Origin: UBA9676 sp036522155
Lineage (GTDB): Bacteria > Actinomycetota > Actinomycetes > Streptosporangiales > Streptosporangiaceae
Direction of reading: 5' to 3'
Length of the DNA: 64,000 bases
Assembly: GCA_036522155.1 (NCBI GenBank)
Contig: DATDGI010000194.1
Span: 1 to 64,000, forward strand
Positions 24,768 through 31,748 of the stretch are shown here, piece after piece. Under the pieces are notes generated by a model. It had not been told where the DNA came from. It ran no database searches and saw only the letters and a program-made list of their open reading frames with translations. Both the position numbers and the translations under genes were made by a program. Within the stretch, counting starts at the first letter, position 1. Each line of letters starts with the position of its first letter.

Positions 24768-25592
24768 CTATTGTCCCGCCACCTGGGCGGCCGGGACCAC
24801 CGTGAGCTGTGGCGCCGCCTGGCAGGCGGCCCAGTCGGCACTGATCGCCCCGGCGGTCTGCAGCAGCAGCGGCAGGTACTCGCCGGTGAGCACCTCCACC
24901 GGCGTCTCCGCGGCGTGCGTGTTCACGTTCAGCGACGCGATCACCTGGCCGTTCCCGTCCCGCAGCGGCGCGGCCACCGACCGGATGCCGGCCGCGAGTT
25001 CCTCGTCGGTGAGCGCCCACCCGCGGGCGCGCACCTCCCGCAGCACGGCCGCCCGCTCCTCGCTGCCCAGCACGACCCGCGGCGGGATCCCCGACCGGCT
25101 CGGTTCGGCCAGCACCCGGTCGGCCTCGGCCGGCGGCAGTGCGGCCAGCAGCACCTTGCCCAGCGAGGTCTGCATGGCCGGGAACCTGGTGCCGATGGTC
25201 ACCGCCAGCGCCACGATCTTCGGCACCGCGACCCGGGCCACGTAGACGATGTCGGAGCCGTCGAGCTGGGCGATCGACGACGACTCGTGCGTGCGCGCCA
25301 CCAGCCGCTCCATGTGCGGCCGGGCCACCTCCCACAGGTTGCGGGACAGCACGTAGGACATGCCAAGCTCCAGTACCCGGGGGGTGAGCTCGAACCCGCC
25401 GTCCACACTGCGCACATACCCCATCTGCTCCAGCGTGAGCAGGATCCGGCGGGCGGTGGGCCGGGCCAGCCCGGCCGCGGCCGCCACCGCCGCCAGTGTC
25501 ATGACCGGCTGGCGCGGCTGGAACGCCCGGATCACATCGAGGCCACGGGCCAGGGCCTCGATGAAGTCCGGGCTGCTGTCGCGGCGTGCCAT
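24768..25592 (-). CDS. IclR-family transcriptional regulator
   Basis: The 274-residue regulator has an N-terminal winged HTH (about 10-75: ALARGLDVIRAF, MTLAAVAAAAGLARPTARRILLTLEQMGYV) and a C-terminal effector-binding GAF-like domain (about 90-255). Its family includes PcaR, PcaU and PobR, which respond to protocatechuate-type aromatics, fitting the dioxygenase next door. It lies between two operons that share an identical palindrome, the strongest sign that it binds there. It is divergent from the amidohydrolase operon. Confidence 0.9.
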   Translation of the reverse strand: MARRDSSPDFIEALARGLDVIRAFQPRQPVMTLAAVAAAAGLARPTARRILLTLEQMGYVRSVDGGFELTPRVLELGMSYVLSRNLWEVARPHMERLVARTHESSSIAQLDGSDIVYVARVAVPKIVALAVTIGTRFPAMQTSLGKVLLAALPPAEADRVLAEPSRSGIPPRVVLGSEERAAVLREVRARGWALTDEELAAGIRSVAAPLRDGNGQVIASLNVNTHAAETPVEVLTGEYLPLLLQTAGAISADWAACQAAPQLTVVPAAQVAGQ

Positions 25593-25623
25593 TTGCGCCT
25601 CTCCGCCGTTCGGGTACTCGCTC

Positions 25624-25640
25624 CGTCCGCATCGCGGACG
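25624..25640. promoter_or_regulatory. Palindrome in the IclR/amidohydrolase intergenic region
   Basis: CGTCCGC-ATC-GCGGACG has 7-bp perfect arms and lies 32 bp upstream of the IclR start. It shares the TCCG/CGGA core with the two regulon palindromes but differs in spacing. It could be an autoregulatory IclR site. Confidence 0.45.
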
Positions 25641-25681
25641 TGGCTAGTATGCCCTACCAGTCAACCGGTGAGAATTGCCAC

Positions 25682-25752
25682 TTGACAGGCGCCCGCAGGC
25701 CGGCCAATGTTCCGGTCTAGTTCAACATGGCCGTTCTCCGGACAACTGTCCG
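25682..25752 (+). promoter_or_regulatory. Promoter and palindromic operator of the amidohydrolase/ABC operon
   Basis: TTGACA (25682-25687), a 17-bp spacer and CAATGT (25705-25710) form a promoter, followed by the perfect palindrome CGGACA-AC-TGTCCG at 25739-25752. The palindrome ends 31 nt before the ATG. The same 14-mer and the same TTGACA-17-CAA layout occur before the CoA-transferase operon on the other side of the IclR gene. Confidence 0.8.
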
Positions 25753-25783
25753 CAACATCGCCGTACCCCACGGAGGTGACCAC

Positions 25784-27241
25784 ATGACAGCCGCACCAAG
25801 TCCGGCCATTCCCCCCGGCCGGCCGGTCGTGTTCCGCGGCGCGACCGTGCTGACGATGGACGATGCCCACCACGTGCTGACCGATGCCGACGTGCTCGTC
25901 ACCGGCGAGACGATCGCCGCGGCCGGGCCCGGCCTGCAGGTGCCCGAGGGCACCGCCGAGATCGACGCGTCCGGCGGCATCCTGATGCCCGGAATGATTG
26001 ACACCCACCGGCACATGTGGCAGACCGCTATGCGCGGCTACGGCGCCGACTGGACGCTCACCCAGTACTTCGTCTGGAATTACCTGCAGTGGGGCAAGTC
26101 GTTCCGGCCCCAGGACATCTACGCGGGCAACCTGCTGTCCGCCATCGAGGCGATCGACGCCGGGGTGACCACCACCGTGGACTGGTCGCACAACCTGCAG
26201 ACGCTCGAGCACGCGGAAGCGGCGGCGGACGCGCTGCAGGAGGTCCCCGGCCGGTTCGTGCTCGCCTACGGCAACATCCAGGCGGCGCCGTGGGAGTGGT
26301 CGGCCACGCCCGAGTTCCGCGATTTCGTCAGCCGCCGGTTCCCCGGCGGCAACGACATGCTCGGCTTCCAGATGGCCTTCGACGTCCCCCCGGCCAGCCC
26401 GGACTTCCCTGAGAAGGCGGCCTTCGAGGTGGCACGCGACCTGGGCGTGCCGGTGACCACCCACGCCGGGGTGTGGAAGGTGACCACCGACGAGGGCATC
26501 CGGCTCATGTACGAGCACGGCTTCATGACCCCGCAGACGATCTACGTGCACGCGGCCAGCCTGTCCCCCGACTCCTACCACCGGATCGCCGCCACCGGCG
26601 GGCACGCGTCGCTGTCCACCGAGAGCGAGCAGAGCGCCGGCCAGGGCTACCCGCCCACCTGGAAGCTGCGCCAGCACGGCATCGGCGTCTCGCTGTCGAT
26701 GGACACCAGCGTGTGGTGGAGCGCCGACCTGTTCTCCGCCATGCGCGCCACCTTGTCCGCCGACCGCGCCCGCGAGCACCTGGAGGCGCACGCCAAGGAC
26801 GAGACGGTGACCCACCACGTGCTCCGCGCCGAGCAGGTGGTCGACTGGGCCACCCGGGGCGGGGCGAAGGCGCTCGGCCTGGATTCGGTCACCGGCAGCA
26901 TCGAGGCAGGCAAGAAGGCCGACCTGGTACTGATCAAGAACGACGCCTCACCGGTGATGTTCCCGCTGCTCAACCCGTACGGACACGTCGTCTTCCAGGC
27001 GCAGCGCGGTGACGTCCACACGGTCGTGATCAACGGCCGGGTGGTCAAGCACAACCACCAGCTGACCGGCGCCGACCTGGCCAAGGCGCGGCAGGTGATC
27101 GGGCAGACGGTCGGGTACCTGCAGGGCGAACTCGGCCCGGAGGCCTGGGACGAGGGCATGCACCCGGAGATCCCGGAGACCAGGGTGCTCGACAACCCCT
27201 ACACCTACACCTACACCGAGGACGCGGGCCCGGTCTCGTGA
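25784..27241 (+). CDS. Amidohydrolase-superfamily enzyme (chlorohydrolase/deaminase type)
   Basis: The 485-residue metal-dependent hydrolase has the HxH pair His75/His77 (MIDTHRHM), His227 (VTTHAGVW), His256 (YVHAASL) and Asp307 (SMDTSVWW), matching subtype III deaminases and dechlorinases such as the AtzA/SsnA group. The N- and C-terminal strands (GATVLTMDDAHHVLTDADV and KADLVLIKN) form the usual composite barrel. GGAGG at 25772-25776 is 7 bases before the ATG and sets the start. It is first in an operon with a reductase and an importer, so its substrate is probably the imported compound or a derivative. Confidence 0.88.
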   Translation: MTAAPSPAIPPGRPVVFRGATVLTMDDAHHVLTDADVLVTGETIAAAGPGLQVPEGTAEIDASGGILMPGMIDTHRHMWQTAMRGYGADWTLTQYFVWNYLQWGKSFRPQDIYAGNLLSAIEAIDAGVTTTVDWSHNLQTLEHAEAAADALQEVPGRFVLAYGNIQAAPWEWSATPEFRDFVSRRFPGGNDMLGFQMAFDVPPASPDFPEKAAFEVARDLGVPVTTHAGVWKVTTDEGIRLMYEHGFMTPQTIYVHAASLSPDSYHRIAATGGHASLSTESEQSAGQGYPPTWKLRQHGIGVSLSMDTSVWWSADLFSAMRATLSADRAREHLEAHAKDETVTHHVLRAEQVVDWATRGGAKALGLDSVTGSIEAGKKADLVLIKNDASPVMFPLLNPYGHVVFQAQRGDVHTVVINGRVVKHNHQLTGADLAKARQVIGQTVGYLQGELGPEAWDEGMHPEIPETRVLDNPYTYTYTEDAGPVS

Positions 27242-28218
27242 CGACCATGCGGGCAGCGCTGCTGCACCGGCACGGCGCCCCGCCGGAGCCGGGGCAGCAC
27301 GCCGCCCCCGGGCGGCAGGCCGGGCAGGCGCTGATCCGGGTCACCGCCGCGCCCATCAACCCGCTCGACCTGCTGTGTGCCTCCGGCACGTCGTACTTCG
27401 GCGCGCCCGCCCTGCCGTACGTGCCCGGCACCCAGGGCGTCGGGGTCATCGCCGGCTCGGACACGCTCCCGGCCGGGCAGCGGGTCTGGTTCAGCGCCAC
27501 CGCCGGCATGAGGCCGGGCGACGGCTCCATGGCCGAGTTCTGCGTGGTACCCGACACCGCGGTACTGCCCGTGCCCGAGGGGGTCAGCGACGACCTCGCG
27601 GCCGCCCTGGGGCTCTCCGCGATCGCCGCCTGGATGGCCCTGTCCTGGCGGGGCGGGCTGCGGCCCGGTGAGCACGTGCTCGTGCTCGGCGCCAGCGGCA
27701 ACGTCGGCCAGGTCGGGGTGCAGGCGGCCCGGCTGCTCGGGGCCGGGCGGGTGGTGGCGGCCTGCCGCGACCCGCACGGCCGCGACCGGGCCACCGAACT
27801 CGGCGCCGACGCCGTCGCCGACCTCACCGGGGACGACGTGGCGGCGGTAGCCGCCACGCTGGCCGAAGCCACCGGCGGCCGCACCGACCTGGTGCTCGAC
27901 CCACTGTGCGGGGTGCCCGCCGAGGCCGCGCTGCGGATCCTGTCGCCGCACGGCCGCCTGGTCAACCTGGGCTCCGCCGCCGCGGCGGAGGCCCGCTGGA
28001 GCTCGGCCACCCTGCGCAGCGGGGTGCTCGCCATCCTCGGATACACCAACAACCTGCTCACCAACGAGCAGAAGACCAGCGCGCTGGCCGAGATATTCAC
28101 CCACGCCAGGGCGGGCCGGATCACCGCTGACCGCGAAGTCCGGCCGCTGGCGGACGCCGCCGACGCCTGGTCGCGCTGCGGCCAGGCCCCCCACCGCCGT
28201 GCCGTACTGATCCCATAA
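27238..28218 (+). CDS. Zinc-free MDR quinone-oxidoreductase-like protein
   Basis: The 326-residue medium-chain reductase has the GroES-like N-terminal part (AAPINPLDLLCASG) and a nucleotide-binding GASGNVGQVGVQAARLLG near 150-170. Catalytic and structural zinc cysteines are missing, as in NADPH quinone reductases. The GTG overlaps the amidohydrolase stop (GTGA). It probably reduces or oxidises an intermediate produced by the amidohydrolase; the reaction is not known. Confidence 0.86.
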   Translation: MTTMRAALLHRHGAPPEPGQHAAPGRQAGQALIRVTAAPINPLDLLCASGTSYFGAPALPYVPGTQGVGVIAGSDTLPAGQRVWFSATAGMRPGDGSMAEFCVVPDTAVLPVPEGVSDDLAAALGLSAIAAWMALSWRGGLRPGEHVLVLGASGNVGQVGVQAARLLGAGRVVAACRDPHGRDRATELGADAVADLTGDDVAAVAATLAEATGGRTDLVLDPLCGVPAEAALRILSPHGRLVNLGSAAAAEARWSSATLRSGVLAILGYTNNLLTNEQKTSALAEIFTHARAGRITADREVRPLADAADAWSRCGQAPHRRAVLIP

Positions 28219-28222
28219 AAAA

Positions 28223-28254
28223 CCGGTGAGCCGGGCGCGCACCCGGCTCACCGG
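28223..28254. terminator. 13-bp perfect hairpin before the importer genes
   Basis: CCGGTGAGCCGGG (28223-28235) pairs perfectly with CCCGGCTCACCGG (28242-28254) around a 6-nt loop. Six A residues at 28217-28222 precede it on the plus strand, so a hairpin-plus-U-run terminator exists only for minus-strand transcripts. On the plus strand it probably stabilises mRNA ends between the enzyme and importer genes. Confidence 0.55.
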
Positions 28255-28301
28255 CACAACACCCACCCACCATCCAGTGAGTAAGCAAAAGGAGTCTAGC
28301 C

Positions 28302-29357
28302 GTGCTCTCCCCTTCCACCGGCTTGCGGCGTTTCCAGCGCCGCGGCACCGTGCTGGCGGCGGTAGCCGCCGCCGGGCTCGCCCTCGTGGCCTGCAGCAGC
28401 TCCAGTTCCTCCTCTCCCACCACATCCGCCTCATCCGGCTCGAACAAGCCGCTGAGCATCGCCTACCTCTCGTTCGCCGTCGAGAACAGCTACGACGCGC
28501 CCATGCTGGCCGCCGCTGAGGCGGTGGCGTCCGACAACAACGCCACCATGAAGGTCTTCGACGCGAACAACAGCCCGCAGACCCAGTTCTCGCAGTTGCA
28601 GGACGCCATCAACTCGGGTCAGTACCAGGGCATCATCGTCCAGCCGATCTTTGGCACCGGCCTGGTCACCCTGGTCAAGCAGGCCATCGCCAAGGGGATC
28701 AAGGTCGTCAACATGGACCAGATCCTCGGCCCCAACCTGTCCACCGACCAGCCGCAGGTACCCGGGCTGTCGGCCAACGTGACCTTCGTGCCCACCGAGA
28801 TCGGCACCAAGCTGGGCAACCTGGTGGTCCAGGCGTGCAAGTCCCAGAACCTGAACCCGTGCAAGGTCGGCTACCTGTACGACATCAAGGCGTCCGCGCT
28901 GGACGTCGCCATCCACGGGGCCTTCACCAAAGCGATCGCCGCCGACCCGGCCGTCCAGGTCGCCGCGCAGGGCCAGAGCTTCTTCAGCCCGACCGTCGGC
29001 CTGACCGCGGTGCAGAACATGCTGCAGGCCACCCCCAGCCTGAACCTGATCGTCGGTTCTGACCAGGGCATCGAGGGCGGCGCCCAGGCGCTGGCCGCGG
29101 CGCACAAGACCGGCAAGGTCATTCTGGTCGGTTACGGCGCCAGCGCCGCCGCGCTGGCCGGGGTCAGCTCCGGCGCCTGGTACGGCGACGTGGCCCAGGC
29201 ACCCGCGAGCGAGGGCCGGCTGGCCGTGCAAGCGATGGTCAAGGCGCTGCGCGACGGCAAGAGCAGCGGCGGCATCGACCCGGTCGCCGGGCTGCCCAAC
29301 GGCGGGATCGTCACCAAGGCGAACGCCAGCCAGTTCACTGCCGAGTGGCCCGGCTGA
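28302..29357 (+). CDS. Sugar-type ABC importer substrate-binding lipoprotein
   Basis: The 351-residue exported protein has a lipoprotein signal with Cys31 (LALVAC), a Ser-rich tether, and a periplasmic-binding-protein fold of the ribose/LacI type (SIAYLSFAVENSYDAPMLAAAEAVA, IIVQPIFGTGL, LNLIVGSDQGIEGG). AAAAGGAG at 28286-28293 is 8 bases before the GTG start. The ligand could be a sugar or nucleoside-like compound. It is followed by the ATPase gene after one base. Confidence 0.9.
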   Translation: MLSPSTGLRRFQRRGTVLAAVAAAGLALVACSSSSSSSPTTSASSGSNKPLSIAYLSFAVENSYDAPMLAAAEAVASDNNATMKVFDANNSPQTQFSQLQDAINSGQYQGIIVQPIFGTGLVTLVKQAIAKGIKVVNMDQILGPNLSTDQPQVPGLSANVTFVPTEIGTKLGNLVVQACKSQNLNPCKVGYLYDIKASALDVAIHGAFTKAIAADPAVQVAAQGQSFFSPTVGLTAVQNMLQATPSLNLIVGSDQGIEGGAQALAAAHKTGKVILVGYGASAAALAGVSSGAWYGDVAQAPASEGRLAVQAMVKALRDGKSSGGIDPVAGLPNGGIVTKANASQFTAEWPG

Positions 29358-29358
29358 G

Positions 29359-30792
29359 GTGCCTGACCCAGCCAGCCTCCAGGGCGCGCAGGCCGAACTG
29401 ACGGGCATCGGCAAGTCCTTCGGCGCGGCGCGCGCCCTGGAGGCGGTCAGCCTCCGGATCGCCCGCGGCTCGATCCACGCCCTGGTGGGCGAGAACGGCG
29501 CGGGCAAGTCCACCCTCGGCAAGATCCTGGCCGGGGTGATCGCTCCCGACCAGGGCCAGTTCCTGCTGGACGGCGAGCCGGCCCATTTCCACTCGCCGCG
29601 GGAAGCCATCGCCCGCGGGATCGTGCTCATCGCCCAGGAGCTGTCGCTGGTGCCCGCGCTGCCGGTGGCCGAGAACGTGTTCCTGGGCACCGAGCCCCGC
29701 CGGGCCGGCTTTCTCCGGAGGCGCGCGCTGCACCGCCGTTATGAGGAAATGGCGGGCTCGGTGGGCTTCGACCTGCCCGCCGATACCCCGGCGGGCCGGC
29801 TGCGGGTCGCGGACCAGCAGAAGGTCGAGATCATGCGGGCGCTGTCACGCGACGCCCGGCTGATCGTGATGGACGAGCCGACCGCCGCGCTGTCCCGGCC
29901 CGACGTGGCCCGGCTGCACGAGGTCGTCCGGCGGCTGGCCAGGGACGTCACCACGGTCGTGCTCGTTTCGCACTCCCTGCGCGAGGTGCTCGACCTGGCC
30001 GGCCAGGTGACGATCCTGCGCGACGGGCGGGTGGTACGGACCGCGGCGGCCGCGGAAGAGACCGAGGAGTCGCTGGTGAACGCGATGCTCGGGCGGTCCG
30101 TCGGAGCCACCTTCCCGGCCAAGCAGCCGCCCCCGGCGGACGCACCCGCGGTGCTGTCCGGCGAGGTGACCGTGCGGGCGGGCGAGATCGTCGGGCTGGC
30201 CGGCCTGGTCGGTGCCGGCCGCAGCGAGCTCGCCCACGACCTGTTCGGGCGCCCCCACCGGTCGCTGGCCCGCGGCATCGCGATGATCCCGGAGTCGCGC
30301 AAGGAGCAGGGCCTGCTGCTCGGCCGGTCGGTCACCGAGAACGTCAGCCTGGCCAGCCTGGCGCAGCTCAGCCGGTTCGGGCTGGTCCGGCCGCGGGCGG
30401 AGCGCAAGGCGGTGGCCCGGGTGCTGGAACAGGCGACCGTGACCGGCGCTGGGCAGGCCGCGCCGGCCAGCACCCTGTCCGGCGGCAACCAGCAGAAGCT
30501 GCTGTTCGCCCGGTGCCTGCTGGCCCGGCCGCGGCTGCTGATCGCCGACGAGCCGACCCGCGGCGTGGATGTCGGGGCCAAGCGGGCCATCTACGAACTG
30601 CTGGTCGAGCTGGCCGCCGACGGCCTCGGCGTGCTGCTCATCTCCTCGGACGTGGAGGAGATCCTCGGCCTCGCGCATCGCGTGCTGGTGATGCGCCTCG
30701 GGAAGATCACCGCCGAGCTCACCGGCGACGACATGACCGAAGCCGCCATCCTCGCGGCGGCCTTCGATGCCACCGAAAGAGATGCGTTATGA
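29359..30792 (+). CDS. Sugar ABC importer ATPase with two nucleotide-binding domains
   Basis: RbsA/MglA-type duplicated ATPase, 477 residues, slightly shorter than the usual 500. The first half has Walker A GENGAGKST (about 44-52) and Walker B LIVMDEPTAAL, with a degenerate signature LRVADQQK. The second half has degenerate Walker A GLVGAGRSE but a good signature LSGGNQQK and LLIADEPTRGVD. This asymmetry is normal in the family. The start is GTG. It energises import with the permease encoded next, which overlaps by 4 nt. Confidence 0.92.
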   Translation: MPDPASLQGAQAELTGIGKSFGAARALEAVSLRIARGSIHALVGENGAGKSTLGKILAGVIAPDQGQFLLDGEPAHFHSPREAIARGIVLIAQELSLVPALPVAENVFLGTEPRRAGFLRRRALHRRYEEMAGSVGFDLPADTPAGRLRVADQQKVEIMRALSRDARLIVMDEPTAALSRPDVARLHEVVRRLARDVTTVVLVSHSLREVLDLAGQVTILRDGRVVRTAAAAEETEESLVNAMLGRSVGATFPAKQPPPADAPAVLSGEVTVRAGEIVGLAGLVGAGRSELAHDLFGRPHRSLARGIAMIPESRKEQGLLLGRSVTENVSLASLAQLSRFGLVRPRAERKAVARVLEQATVTGAGQAAPASTLSGGNQQKLLFARCLLARPRLLIADEPTRGVDVGAKRAIYELLVELAADGLGVLLISSDVEEILGLAHRVLVMRLGKITAELTGDDMTEAAILAAAFDATERDAL

Positions 30793-31748
30793 GCGTGCTT
30801 CCGTTCCGGCTGCCGCGCCCCGCCCGGCTGCGCCAGGCTGGCATCCTCATCCCGTTCCTGGTGCTGTTCATCGTGCTGTCGGTGGCCAGCGGGCCGTTCC
30901 TGACCAGAGTCAACCTGCTCGACATCCTCGACCAGCAGGCCGCGACCCTGATCATCGCGGCGGCGGGCACGCTGGTGCTGGTGGCGGGCGGCATCGACCT
31001 GTCGGTCGGCGCCATCTACGCGCTGGCCGGGGTGACCGCCGCGGAGATCGCCCGGAGTTCGCCGCCGCTGGTCGCGATACTGGCCGGGCTGGCGGTCGGC
31101 CTGCTGGTCGGGCTGGTCAACGGGGTGATCACCACCTTCTTCCGCATCAACTCGCTGATCGCCACGCTGGCCATGTCGTTCGTGGTCAGCGGGCTGGCCA
31201 GCCTGGTCACCGGCGGAAACCTGATCATCCTGTACAACCGGCCGTCCTTCGGCAACCTGTCGCGGACGCAGGTGTTCGGCGTGTACACCTCGACCTGGCT
31301 CATGGTGATCAGCGTGGTGCTGCTGGCGGTGCTGCTGGCCAGGACCACGGCCGGGCGGTACATGTACGCGGCGGGCGGCAACGCGGAAGCGGCTCGGCTG
31401 GCGGGGGTCCGGGTTCAGCTGATCCGGATCGTCACGTTCGTGCTGAGCGGCGGCGCGGCCGCGCTCGCGGGGCTGATCGACACCTCGCGGGTGCTCAGCG
31501 CGCAGGCATCCAACGGCGAGACCACGCTGACGTTCACGGTGCTGGCCGGCATCGTGGTCGGCGGCACCAGCATCCTCGGCGGCGAGGGCGGGATCTGGCG
31601 GACGGTGGTCGGGGTGCTGTTCATCGCGCTGATCGGCAACGGTTTCGACCTGCTCGGGCTGAACCCGCTGTACGAGCAGATCACGCTGGGCGCGATCCTG
31701 CTGGCCGCGGTCGGCATCGACGCCTGGTCACGCCTGCGGACGCGCTAA
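30789..31748 (+). CDS. Sugar ABC importer permease (RbsC type)
   Basis: The 319-residue polytopic protein has about eight to ten hydrophobic helices. It has the family phrase GTLVLVAGGIDLSVGAIYALAG, the EAA-like coupling loop AAGGNAEAARLAGVRV, and the C-terminal GGTSILGGEGGIWRTVVGVLFIALIGNGFDLLG. It forms a homodimeric pore with the preceding ATPase. Its stop overlaps by 4 nt the stop of the convergent zinc-ribbon gene, leaving no intergenic terminator. Confidence 0.92.
   Translation: MSVLPFRLPRPARLRQAGILIPFLVLFIVLSVASGPFLTRVNLLDILDQQAATLIIAAAGTLVLVAGGIDLSVGAIYALAGVTAAEIARSSPPLVAILAGLAVGLLVGLVNGVITTFFRINSLIATLAMSFVVSGLASLVTGGNLIILYNRPSFGNLSRTQVFGVYTSTWLMVISVVLLAVLLARTTAGRYMYAAGGNAEAARLAGVRVQLIRIVTFVLSGGAAALAGLIDTSRVLSAQASNGETTLTFTVLAGIVVGGTSILGGEGGIWRTVVGVLFIALIGNGFDLLGLNPLYEQITLGAILLAAVGIDAWSRLRTR

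Noticed and set aside
28223..28254. Intrinsic terminator for the plus-strand operon
   Set aside because: The A-run is upstream and no U-run follows on the plus strand, so a terminator is only formed for the minus strand.
16340..31748. Integrated mobile element carrying the catabolic island
   Set aside because: No integrase, transposase, tRNA boundary or direct repeats were seen and base composition is like the flanks, so horizontal transfer is not supported.
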